Shown here piece after piece: positions 47,501 through 56,095 of a stretch of DNA of 64,000 nucleotides. How positions within the stretch are numbered: the first letter of the stretch is position 1; every line of letters begins with the position of its first letter. A program made the position numbers and the translations under genes. Under the pieces are notes generated by a model. That model did not search any database and was not told where the DNA came from. It was given only the letters and a program-made list of their open reading frames with translations. The stretch covers positions 496,001-560,000 of the forward strand of contig OZ345382.1 in assembly GCA_977006965.1 (NCBI GenBank), in the 5' to 3' direction. This DNA comes from Phymatolithon calcareum. Its lineage: Eukaryota; Rhodophyta; Florideophyceae; Hapalidiales.

Positions 47501-48740
47501 CGATAATCTGTTCTTGAGGAGGTGGTTGTTGTTTTGGAATGATGTAGGCAGCGTTTTCGTTGAACAAGATAGTTTTTCCCGTTTGGCATACTTGGTGTAC
47601 GGATATGAGGTTGGATTTGAATGCCGGGGCTACGATCGCTTTTGATATGCTGAGTGGTTTAGGCAACGAGGGCATAGTTGCTTTCCCATAGTGAGATAGT
47701 TTCGTGGTTTGCCCGTTTGCAGTGATGGTGTATTTTGTATTTTTGTATGGTCTCATGTGCGTCTGGGGCCTACGGAGATGTGTGGGCCATGCCCCTGAGT
47801 CCAGGATATACTCAGAATCGTCATTGTTTAATTCATCCATATCAACAATCGTAGGCGGCGCTTGGTCGGTATCATCTTGAAGGAGGACTGCATTAGCACG
47901 GCGGTTTCGACGCTGGCGCGGACGGTCTTGGTCATCCTTCTTAACTTCTGCAGGGTAGGGTGTTCTCCAACATTCGTCATATTGTTTGTGGTAGTGGCAA
48001 TACTTTGGTCGATCACGACGTGTGTTGTCTCTATTTCGGTCGCGGTGTCGATAGCGTTTTCCGCGGACTCCACGATTGATTGCTAAATCTCGACCAAATC
48101 CTTGCCCACGCGAGTGCATAGCCGATACTACGCTCTTTTGCGCTATGGGGCGGCATAACGTTTCAACACCTTGGTAGCACTCTTCGATTGTTTTGAATTG
48201 CTGGAATCCCAAGTTTCTCCCTATATAGTCCGGAAGTTTCGTGCTTTCTATACCAGAGATGATATAGTGTACCGTCATCGTCTCATCCGCGATTCCTGGA
48301 ACTTTGGCCGTGATCATGCGCTGACGCATTGCACGATGGCGAGCGATGTAGTCGGAAACATTGTCAAATTTGTCAAATGTAATCGTGAGCACTTCTTTCA
48401 GTAGATTTTGCTGGGTTGCCGGGTCAGTGCGGGCCTGGAATCGGGATTTTATCGCTTGAAATAGCTGGCACGGTGGAGTGTCGATTGTTACTTCAATTTC
48501 AAGCTCAGAAAGTAGATCCTGTGAGGTATACGTGAGCAACGTACGCAGAGCCTGTGCTTTACGCTTGCTGTGTGCAGCTTTTGTGGCATCGTCAGCGTCG
48601 ACAGGTGGCTGCTTGTCTTCCGTCAGATATTCATGCCAATCATGCTCGAGACCTTGGCTGTGTAGAGCAACATGCCAAAGAGTGAAGTTGTCACCCTTTC
48701 TGAGAGTTGGAAGCGATCCCGATGATGGTGCACTCTCCAT
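44550..48740 (-). CDS. Copia gag-pol polyprotein
   Basis: One open frame for capsid, protease, integrase, reverse transcriptase and RNase H. The first in-frame ATG is at 48738-48740 (1396 residues); the frame is open further up, through the primer site to a stop at 49008-49010, but without ATG. Numbered from the upstream open frame (first residue near 49004): a CHYHKQYDEC zinc-knuckle-like motif near 335, the protease site YILDSGAWPTHL near 397, the integrase zinc domain HLIMNHTNYNKL...CSGC near 605-655, the core with TADIGEP near 667 and PDGAKEF near 736 plus SVSEQFNRTLMERAR, the reverse transcriptase with VDISSAYLHED and VTDDFLIAS near 1140 (YVDD box as TDD), and RNase H with ESDADYAN near 1311. 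All catalytic Asp appear present. The frame is intact, so the element may be active. Confidence 0.92.
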   Translation of the reverse strand: MESAPSSGSLPTLRKGDNFTLWHVALHSQGLEHDWHEYLTEDKQPPVDADDATKAAHSKRKAQALRTLLTYTSQDLLSELEIEVTIDTPPCQLFQAIKSRFQARTDPATQQNLLKEVLTITFDKFDNVSDYIARHRAMRQRMITAKVPGIADETMTVHYIISGIESTKLPDYIGRNLGFQQFKTIEECYQGVETLCRPIAQKSVVSAMHSRGQGFGRDLAINRGVRGKRYRHRDRNRDNTRRDRPKYCHYHKQYDECWRTPYPAEVKKDDQDRPRQRRNRRANAVLLQDDTDQAPPTIVDMDELNNDDSEYILDSGAWPTHLRRPQTHMRPYKNTKYTITANGQTTKLSHYGKATMPSLPKPLSISKAIVAPAFKSNLISVHQVCQTGKTILFNENAAYIIPKQQPPPQEQIIAVANAKNGLYKFRTSTNMKPRANTARQFSFRDWRAISSARARRSETTQELNYPSTDINVGTKLPTKPPLCPPLKGEIIATIDCTARPNFPHETQPSRNAPTSAEDWHLIMNHTNYNKLSKMAHQKLVTGMPSKIQKPRAQITCSGCAIGHQANAPFKGLMPRYAKCDLVTADIGEPSETSNQGFLYFATFTETYTRRKLIFLCKKKSDVRQHTITALNRISTQLGLPIKRFKPDGAKEFSAAEIQEYCNSKGIILEPSTRYTPQENSVSEQFNRTLMERARAAIYTAKMTFRYWDFAILDTVTKYNHTYHDSIRTIPEALWSPERKPNVATVQPFGAYGYTTNINSVPRKLKKNQPRAILTRYLYRPDPLHYYVLDVDRNRIFKCRCANFKAYSPHLDSTRLLTHPSPRAGKATLQKNTLPRSRGAAATTNLNRPKPRAPTTLHEARNYPDSDMWEKAYNAELSSHEKKGTFKWILRGNVPKDANIYPLAISFRYKCDTNGNVIDRKVRISYRGDKTKPYIHYDPHNLATYAPDKDAIRLVLAIGTHLDMDMHHVDISSAYLHEDVDSPTPLYMRRPPPFYGGTATRTIVAQLVKNIYGLKQASRTYANGLRKHLNSLGYNTNRIESQVYILHRGNDFILMPTVTDDFLIASTSSSLLAECKNHLSSKYTIRDLGDAEHFIGWRIERDRKNRTTTISQPALSMQILEDFRMMDCNPAATPYLSGVTLEPIRPDEQPLDSTEHPYCSCVGALRYLADCTRPDLAKIVASLARSLTRPAKRHWNAAKRVLRYLKGTINLGIKYKQGNGGLYIESDADYANCKSTRKSVYANVVFFNDAPISWASRTIKTVCTSTCEAEYIAAGQAAKQARYIRTLLQSFLTHQTQSTPLKSKLFDDPTPLGIDNTAAIRIATASSPTKRSKYIDVQHHFIQDLVRNGTVRPVHVPSKRLTADLLTKPLSEIRFIQLRNQLSMCNDSSQSAAAIGS

Positions 48741-48979
48741 TAGGTGCGGTAGGTTGGGGTTTGCGGTTGCTTTATCTTGGGGTCTGGGAAACGGTTCATC
48801 CAGATTTTGTCGGAGACCACGTTTATTTGCGCGCTCGGCTCGGGATGTGCGCGATTGTGCCCGATCTTGCAGGTACTTTCTGCGATATTGGTTTTCCGTC
48901 GCGATTGTTTGCTCGACGAAGCTGGGAGCTTCGATGGGGGATGATGCGGTTGTACTTTGGTGTGCGAGCGGTTGCGAGA

Positions 48980-48991
48980 GGGCCCATAACC
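48980..48991 (-). promoter_or_regulatory. Primer binding site for half initiator tRNA-Met
   Basis: GGTTATGGGCCC on the minus strand, directly next to the 5' LTR. It is complementary to the anticodon loop and stem of eukaryotic initiator tRNA-Met (GGGCCCAUAACC), not to the tRNA 3' end. Drosophila copia and related elements prime from such a half tRNA. Confidence 0.85.
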
Positions 48992-49077
48992 TATAGGATG
49001 CCACTGTCTAGTTTACTGAGTGGCTGCTCGACGTCGTATTTCCATTATATACTCGTATATGTGAGGTATGATCCAAT
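48992..49077 (-). repeat. 5' LTR of Copia element
   Basis: Identical to 44405-44490. Transcription would start here and run leftward. Confidence 0.85.
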
Positions 49078-49084
49078 ACCCTGT

Positions 49085-49500
49085 AACGCTATTTCCCGCA
49101 TTTGGAAAGTTTCATTGCTGGTCTCCATGCATTACAGTATGCTGCATTCGAATTTTCGAAATTTCCCGCAACCCCCATATTACCACTGCGAACGCACGGT
49201 TTACCGTCGCGGCTGTGGGCTTTTCAGCAGATTAGGAAGCTTTGCTCTCGTGGACGTTTTAAAGAATCACAAGAGTCCCGAAAAATAGGATTCTCGATAC
49301 TAGATTCTTGATATTTTTCTTCGTCTGATGGGGCAAGCCCTACCTGGATTTTGGCACGTCAATTTCTGTTTTGAACTTGCCAGTGATCTATTCTCTGGAA
49401 ACTTTTCTTGAAAATTCAAACCGGGTCTGCGAGCATGCTTCTGAACTATGGACCTTCCCCAAGTCTTCAATAGCTCTATATTTCCCGCATCGCCCATTTA
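49085..49500. repeat. Three single TTTCCCGCA ends
   Basis: TTTCCCGCA at 49092-49100, 49162-49170 and 49481-49489, all in the same orientation, each as ATTTCCCGCA followed by a different short stretch. They look like right-hand ends of the Harbinger-like family without left partners nearby. Confidence 0.5.
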
Positions 49501-49717
49501 TCACAGAAAGTCAAAGTCGTCCCAAGGAAATTTGATGTCTTCTACGATACGAAAAAGAAATTACATATCAGTTTATAGAAGTAAGAAAGGAAGTTGTTCG
49601 TACACAACCAAACTCTGCATTGTACATTTTGAGCGAAGCACAGGCTTCTTGGCACGCACTGGTTATTTCACCGCTTCCCATACTCCTGGCAAGTGCAAGC
49701 AAGAAACGAAGATTCTG

Positions 49718-49787
49718 AACTAGATGAAGCACTCAAGGATATTTCAAACTTTTAAGTTTGAAGTATCCTTGAGTTCTTCATCTAGTT
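49718..49787. repeat. Near-perfect 34 bp hairpin
   Basis: AACTAGATGAAGCACTCAAG onward pairs with its inverse across a 2-base loop (TT), with two mismatches over 34 bp. Might act as a terminator for convergent transcripts or be a MITE; nothing else is known. Confidence 0.75.
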
Positions 49788-50017
49788 AAATGCCCAAACA
49801 ACGACTTTGCGATATTCAAAAAGAAATGCCGGAAATGGCAGTTGATACTGTCCAAAGAAAATGTCCGAAAACAACTACTTTAAAAATGAGAACGTAAGCG
49901 AAGGATTGTAGCGCAACAAAAAGTCTTTCAGGCGCAATGATAATTGACAAAGGGAGCTTCAATTAAACAGAAATCCAATCCAATCCGTTGTACAATTTGC
50001 GAGCTTTTCTGGAGCAC

Positions 50018-52774
50018 CTAAATGTCCATGTACCAGAATTCCCAACCATATGACCTGGACGTTCCTCCATCAGCACGGGAGACGACTACGGGAACCTTGC
50101 CTGTGCCGGGGGGTACAATGCAAGTAAAGCTGCGGCCATCCTTTGTAAAGTCCGCTGGTTTCGCGCAGTTCTTATTTCCGAATCGTACTTTAAGCGGCGG
50201 ATACAAGTTCCATCCTGTGATAGTCGCTCGCATTCCGCCACGCTTCGGACCGCGTAGAGGCGAGACAGTCGTCACAGTAATCTTTTGCGGGTTCTTCTCA
50301 CGAGGGATCAGCGCTGCAATCACGCCTGCATATACTCGAGGCATGATAAGACCGCCCCTCGGATGCATCGCCAACGTGAGTCCGGAGTGTTCTGCAAGCG
50401 TGGATTTCGACTTGACGGTGCCCTTGTCATTCAACTGGATTCGGTATGTGCGTCCACCAACGGAGATTGCAAACTTTGTGGCGAGAAGATCGCCTCGCAT
50501 TTGTGCACCGAATGTGTTCGCAGTGTACTCCAGCATGCCATTTGTGCTGGACTCGAGAATCGTGAGCGGTTTCTGCCAGCCATGACCACCGGTCGTAGGG
50601 CCGCGATGGCGGCACTGCCGTCCGTCCCAACGGCCTCGATTGCGGTTTGCGTAGCCCAGATACGCACCCTTGGCGACCAATTTAAGGCTGTCTGGTTCTT
50701 GGTACGCGGGACTGCTTGTGAAGCACGTGTTACTGCGAGCCCCGTACTTTTTGTTACTCCCGTTATCTGTAGCGTAGATTTTTCCGTTGGAGTGCAGAGT
50801 ATGTCCCATGCAATTGCGAAGACCTGACGCGTAGACATGCTCGTTCCCACCGGTTTGAACAGCCTTCGCCGGATTGGCCTTGCTGTTGTATTTGATGTGC
50901 CCGTTGTAGCCCTTTTGGCTGACTGGAGCAATGAGCATGGCGCCGGACAACGGGGAGTCTGGGACCCCCCCAAGGAAATCTGTGGGTACACTGACACCAG
51001 CATTTGTACCACCGCCAGAGGAGATGAGGAGTGAACCCCACGAGTTGAAGTGAATCGAGTTGACGCCCTGGTCGTGGTTCGATACTGGAAGCCCGGTGAT
51101 TACATTCCCAGTCTTGACGAGGCATACACCACCCTTATTGTATGGCTCGAACATAATGATTTGACCATTTTTCCATCCCTTTTCAAAAGGAAGCAGCCTT
51201 TTTCTATGCCAATCGAGCACGTTTGTAGATGCGTAAAGCTTGATGGAGGGAAAATCGGCGGGATTAAAAGCTAGTCCCAGGATACTGCGCCTGTATCCGA
51301 TGTTGTTCGACTTGCAGTGGTTCCTCACAACGTAGTTACTGTCGATTTCCACCACGTGCACAAACCCATTCAGACTACCAATATAGTACTTCAAGTCCGG
51401 TCCCACAACCACAGCAGTCATCTGCTTCAGTGTGAACGTTTTTCCATTCCCTGACTTGACAATTTCCTTGTCAAACTCAATCGGCTGATAATATCCCATT
51501 GGTCCCATGCTATCGTCTCTGTTGGCACCTTCAGGATCAGCAGAAATTCCAACACGACCTCTCTTCGTCGGAATTTGCGACTCCAGTGGTTTGCCCGGCG
51601 GAACTCCAGAAAGCGGCACGCCTCGCTTTTTGTAAGGTTGTGCCCCAGGGGCGACAATAGTGAACCTTGCAAAATTCGACTTTTTGCCAGAACCGACATG
51701 AACTCTAATGTTAGAATGACCTGTTCCACCAGGAACTACACAAGTGAGCCGGTGTTCAGACGCAACTTCCACAGCCACACACTCATTGGAACCAAGAGTG
51801 ACCTTTTGAACATCGATGAAGCTGCTACCCACAAGTGATATAACAGAACCCACCGCGGCCGAAGAAGGATCCACGTGATGAATGACAGGCGGATAGGCGG
51901 CTGGGTTCCGGGACAGGACGACAGAAGGTACGACTTCCCAGTCCTTGGAGCGCTGCGGTCTCCACCAAAGCACAAGAGCAGGATCGCGCCACTTAGCGCT
52001 ACGTCGCACGTATACAATCTCGACTCGCTTGCGTCCCTTCCGCGAAAAAAGGGGGAGAGTAACACCAATCGCATTGCCGCCATTAGCGTATCGGACCTGA
52101 GTAACACGTCGCGCGCCTACGAAAAGATTACAATCTGCGCCGCCACACCAAATCTTCAGGGAATAGACTCCGTTGTACGGGAAATCAATCGCGGTGAGCA
52201 CGCGTGCTGAGAACGGACCGCGGAGGAGAAATCGAGGGAACTTGTCCAAGGTGAACATGTCAAGACGAGTTTTCGTCGCCGAGTACGCCGGACGGCCGGA
52301 ATTCTGATTCGGAAAAAGTGCGCGGTTCGGGTAGAAAAGAATGCGCAGACCAGGACGAGTAGGGGCGAGGACGTACACGGCGGTGGACGCTCTTGCAACG
52401 TCGCCCGTGGAGTCCCACACCGTCAGCACGACGCGATGCGTACCGCGTTTAAATTTGGCTGCGCATTTCATTTCCTGGCACACCACGCGGCCACCAGAGC
52501 GCCATTCGAATCGGGTGACACGTCCGACTTCACCGGTCGAGGGGTTGAAGAAATGGGTGTGTGAGTTGGCACCCGAAAGTTTAACGTATGCATACCCGAC
52601 ATCGTAGGAGTCGAGTACAGAGTAGGGTCCACCCGGTACAGCGTGAGCGCGATGGTCAAAACCTGCGTTTCCGCCGCCAGAAGTGGCGGCCTTCGTCTTT
52701 GCGTTTGCGACCGCTGAAAGGATGGCAATCAACACGAATAGAAAAACAAGCGCGGGGCCCACAAATGCGCGCAT
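50018..52774 (-). CDS. Secreted PKD / IPT / beta-propeller (sorbosone-dehydrogenase-like) / IPT protein
   Basis: The ATG at 52772-52774 gives 918 residues; an in-frame GTG further up is not a likely start. Residues 1-25 form a clear signal peptide (hydrophobic VFLFVLIAILS, cleavage after AVANA). Then: PKD-like beta domain about 50-140 (FEWRSGGRVV, LTVWDSTGDVARAS), a possible PA14-like domain about 145-280, an IPT/TIG domain about 292-372 (PPVIHHVDPSSAAVGSVISL), a six-blade propeller related to glucose/sorbosone dehydrogenases about 430-825 (HDQGVNSIHFNSWG near 570, YASGLRNCMGHTLHSNGKIY near 648), and a second IPT/TIG about 830-912. It has no intron. Extracellular or cell-wall carbohydrate binding or oxidation is the likely role; the catalytic activity and cofactor are not proven. 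No operon-like neighbour. Confidence 0.85.
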   Translation of the reverse strand: MRAFVGPALVFLFVLIAILSAVANAKTKAATSGGGNAGFDHRAHAVPGGPYSVLDSYDVGYAYVKLSGANSHTHFFNPSTGEVGRVTRFEWRSGGRVVCQEMKCAAKFKRGTHRVVLTVWDSTGDVARASTAVYVLAPTRPGLRILFYPNRALFPNQNSGRPAYSATKTRLDMFTLDKFPRFLLRGPFSARVLTAIDFPYNGVYSLKIWCGGADCNLFVGARRVTQVRYANGGNAIGVTLPLFSRKGRKRVEIVYVRRSAKWRDPALVLWWRPQRSKDWEVVPSVVLSRNPAAYPPVIHHVDPSSAAVGSVISLVGSSFIDVQKVTLGSNECVAVEVASEHRLTCVVPGGTGHSNIRVHVGSGKKSNFARFTIVAPGAQPYKKRGVPLSGVPPGKPLESQIPTKRGRVGISADPEGANRDDSMGPMGYYQPIEFDKEIVKSGNGKTFTLKQMTAVVVGPDLKYYIGSLNGFVHVVEIDSNYVVRNHCKSNNIGYRRSILGLAFNPADFPSIKLYASTNVLDWHRKRLLPFEKGWKNGQIIMFEPYNKGGVCLVKTGNVITGLPVSNHDQGVNSIHFNSWGSLLISSGGGTNAGVSVPTDFLGGVPDSPLSGAMLIAPVSQKGYNGHIKYNSKANPAKAVQTGGNEHVYASGLRNCMGHTLHSNGKIYATDNGSNKKYGARSNTCFTSSPAYQEPDSLKLVAKGAYLGYANRNRGRWDGRQCRHRGPTTGGHGWQKPLTILESSTNGMLEYTANTFGAQMRGDLLATKFAISVGGRTYRIQLNDKGTVKSKSTLAEHSGLTLAMHPRGGLIMPRVYAGVIAALIPREKNPQKITVTTVSPLRGPKRGGMRATITGWNLYPPLKVRFGNKNCAKPADFTKDGRSFTCIVPPGTGKVPVVVSRADGGTSRSYGWEFWYMDI

Positions 52775-52799
52775 TCTCGGGGTTGGAGCCAGATCGACA

Positions 52800-53955
52800 G
52801 GGCGGCGCACGACGAGAGACGTCGATTCCGCGCCCAGAAGTATAGGAGAGACGAAAGTACGTCAGATTTCCTGGCGGAGAGGCTTGCGAGGACGGACGCT
52901 GTCCAGCGCAACGGGGCGCGCTGGAACTTGGAGTTGGGAATGTCATTGTTTGTCGACAGTAGCGATGAACAAGCGGGATGGGATCGGTACGCAGGCCGGC
53001 GAAGCAAACGGAATTTTCGGCTCTGGCCCTGCCGGCAGCGAAGGTATGCGCTCCTGAATGGCCGCTGGGCGACATTGTGGTGTTTAGGAGCATGAAGCAG
53101 GGTCAAGGTGGTGCGGTTGTCCAATGCAGGGACCTGAATTGGGGCGATCGACGTTTGCAGGCTATCCGTTGGGGAGTCATCGTTTGGTTGGTTGGCTTTG
53201 ATTTTGTCCAAATACGTAAAATTTACGCCGCAGTTTAAGGCCCAGTGAGTCATGCCGCCTGCGCAGACGTGAAACGCATACCAAAATCTATGGTAAGATT
53301 GAGGGTTGGCGGAAGGTCCACGTAAAGTTAGGTTTGAACGAAGTAAATATTGTTGAGAGACAGAAGGTTATCATTGAACCTGAAATCTGAGCGAAGTACT
53401 CTTCACTGGAGCTCTTTACACTTTTTCGCGCTACGTCTTTTTTCTCACCAGAGTGGTAGAGTCAAAGAGCAACGAGATTAGAATTGCAGGCACCCGGTGG
53501 CTATCCCAAATTCCATTGTGAACTCTGGAGAACTATACAACCTTAAAATGAGTCAGACAATAAGTCGAGCGTTCCAAATGTTGTCATGAAAATTGAACCG
53601 GTGCTGTTTTCGGCTGAGTTTCGCGGCTCAAGAGAAAGAAGAGCAGTGATAGAAGGTTGAGCGTGGAGACGAGGAGTGAAACTCAGAAGCAACTTGAGGT
53701 TCGCGACAGGAGATATTCACTTCTATAGTATCCGGGCACGTGTCCAAGCTCCAATAAAGCAGGATATTAGCGATGATCTTCATTATGGATGCAATTCTGG
53801 GTTACAGCTTTGTTCTTGTCGCTTCGATGCTCAGATCATCGCTACTATCCTAATTTTCGATCGCCCCATATTCGCCAGTTTCTAGTTCCGGCAGATGCCA
53901 AATGAGGCATTGAGCTAATTTTCACGCATACACAATACTCTTGCGGCTCTAAGGG
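52800..53955. other. Upstream region of the secreted-protein gene, no gene
   Basis: Contains the 5' flank of the minus-strand gene and unrecognised sequence. Short frames at 52978-53238 and 53676-53885 carry no known domain. Confidence 0.35.
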
Positions 53956-54473
53956 ATAGCAGTGCGCTCAGGAGCTAGACAAGAGAAGCTGCTCTAGTGT
54001 TGGCGAATGCCGGCACAAAGGGATTCTAAATAAAAGTTGCAATTCCCCCCCCTCTCAATTGCACACGACTTTGTTTTCTCTTTCCTGTTAGCTAAGCGTT
54101 TGTCACGGTCCTATTATGGAGACCGATGACGCCATATTTCGCGATCAGTGAAGAGCGTGTAACCTGCAACCAGAGTGCTTCTAAAAATTGACAGAGCGCG
54201 CAAGCAAGGCTGCCATTTCGCGCATTCAGGTACACAGGAGCGTTCTGCGATACGCTTAATTCTCGAAGCTTATAAAAGATCAGATTCTGTTGAGAATGCT
54301 TGCAAGCGGTCCTGAAAAAATGGTGAATGGCCAGTGAACATGTCGCTGAGCATGGTATGGGTCATAAGGGACCAGCGTGTTGAGAATTCGGTTTTGTGCA
54401 AAAAATGCGGTGCCTTCCATTTACTGAAGGTCTGTGCTCGAGCTACTTATATACCCCTAGATGAGTGAAGCTA

Positions 54474-54530
54474 ACTTTGAAGACACGTGTGGTCTCACTG
54501 TGAGACCACACGTGTCTTCAAAGTTAGTGA
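54474..54530. repeat. Perfect 28 bp snap-back hairpin
   Basis: CTAACTTTGAAGACACGTGT onward pairs with its exact inverse with a one-base loop. The right arm has a single copy of the same sequence (about 57212-57240), so the hairpin arose by inverted duplication in the left arm only. Confidence 0.85.
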
Positions 54531-54972
54531 GACTCTCACATGCTGAGTGTCGGTTGCTAATAATCGTTTTGATCGCCTAACCGACACTCTCTTGGTAATG
54601 CTGATGATCATGACTGTTTAGACACAGTGCGAATACGATACCGAACGTTAGAAGTATCGTATGGCCAATGAAGCTCTTAACTCACAGAGTCATTATGCGA
54701 GAAGAGAAAACGGTAAGTGTGCTCTGTGAGCTACAGGTTTCCTGCAAGTTGACGAGAAAAAAGTTTGGAATGTCAGCATCTGTACGCAGGGTTCGTTCCA
54801 ATTCAATTTTTCGCTATTGCTTCATTGGGCAATCAATAGCAATAGCATTACTGCATTCAATAGAAATTGCAATTGATGTACTTCTTTCAATATCCATTGC
54901 AATTGAGGTGGATCTCGCAATACCTATTGCAATTAGGATTCTGCGAGAACAAGTAAGAGCAATACCGTTTTA

Positions 54973-55323
54973 TCACTTCGATTTAAAAGTCTCATCTCCT
55001 TGACGTCGCTCTTGAACACGTTCGCAAACTACTTTCGCTATCGCGGACTTGAGGTCCTTTTCGTTCCCATAAGCCGTATTAATTTTGAGGAAGAGAATGG
55101 CTTCAAAGATCATTATGCTAAGTCGGCTGCGAGTATCGCTTAATACGTTCTTTGTGTGAGACCTAAGCCTTTCTATCTCAGCCACCGACCAATGAACAAA
55201 ATCGCAGTTAATGCAGTCGTTTCGCCCCGCTTCAAACTGCCGCTTCTTAAAAACGATTCGTTCAGGCATAGGCATCTCCTCCATCGATATCTGGACTGTG
55301 CCATCTATCGTTCTCAAAGGCAA
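54973..55323 (-). pseudogene. hAT-like C-terminal fragment, left arm
   Basis: A 116-codon frame with SRLSIMIFEAILFLKINTAYG, loosely like the hAT dimerisation region (RLSP..E.L.FLK.N), followed by basic residues. The identical frame occurs in the right arm at 56564-56914. No catalytic part is present. The match is short, so the family call is uncertain. Confidence 0.35.
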
Positions 55324-55805
55324 TATTTTCGTCGTCGGTCATGCTCCAGCCAAAACTCCGTACAATAAATAGAAAATTGCAATTCAATGCAATTCACTGT
55401 AATAAAATTGAATTGAGACGATCCCGGTTTGAATCCAGCATACTCATAATTCCTTGGTGTAAAGCTTGGGCCTGTTCTGTTCAAGCCAGATATCGCGAGA
55501 GGATGATGAAACCTGCTGTCCCGTAGTGAGTACAGACCACTCATTTGCAGCATTATCTGGCGGTCATTCCCCCTGCGCATTACTCTTCTTGTTTGCTTAC
55601 TCTACCATTATTTCTTTCTTTCTTTATTGTGGAAAGATCGCCCACGCGGAAGGTGAGAGCATAAATCTTTTCCTAGGCAGCTTTTCATTCTTCAGAAATT
55701 GGAGTATAACTAAGGGTCTCTCACGGCATAGCTCTTCTCCTGTTTTTGCATTCACTTTCCAATACACTTACGACTGTAGAAGAAGAAGGTAGATTTTATT
55801 TAAAA

Positions 55806-56095
55806 GTTACCAACGCATCTGTTGACGCTTGGGGCAACTTTCCTGGGGCCAAGAGGTTTTGACTGGATTCTGTCTATGGAAGAGTTGCTTTTCTAAGCAT
55901 ATCACAGGACAGGGGAGTAACTTTCCCCCTCGAGGTCCCGAAGGAGACCAGAGGTGGGTTTTTGTAGTCCACTGAATCGTGTTACACCAACAAGAAAAGC
56001 AACTCTTCCATAGACAGAATCCAGTCAAAACCTCTTGGCCCCAGGAAAGTTGCCCCAAGCGTCAACAGATGCGTTGGTAACTTTTAAATAAAATC
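55806..56095. repeat. Tail family 2 pair at the palindrome centre
   Basis: GTTGCCCCAAGCGTC, AGATGCGTTGGTAAC and TTTTAAATAAAAT occur at about 56052-56095 (plus) and inverted at about 55800-55840. They point outward from the centre. The same tail is found at 18219-18275 and 19497-19545. The 98 bp spacer (55895-55992) is unique. Confidence 0.75.

Larger units (their letters stand above)
44405..49078 (-). mobile_element. Complete, recent Ty1/Copia retrotransposon
   Basis: 4.67 kb element with identical 86 bp LTRs, a primer site directly after the 5' LTR, one unbroken gag-pol frame and a 5 bp target duplication. Identical LTRs mean a recent insertion. LTRs under 100 bp are at the short extreme for Copia elements; short-LTR Copia groups are known from red algae and some animals (GalEa-like), which may be its clade. 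No clear purine tract precedes the 3' LTR. It inserted at the end of a dead Tigger-type element. Confidence 0.9.
53959..55894 (+). repeat. Giant inverted repeat, left arm
   Basis: 1.94 kb, pairing with 55993-57747 across a 98 bp spacer. Outer parts carry several single-base differences from the right arm (for example near 53970, 54090 and 54440); the inner 1 kb looks identical, as the same 108-, 116- and 88-codon frames appear in both arms. The left arm has two extra pieces, a hairpin duplication at 54472-54530 and a 140 bp insertion at about 54640-54779. Confidence 0.9.
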
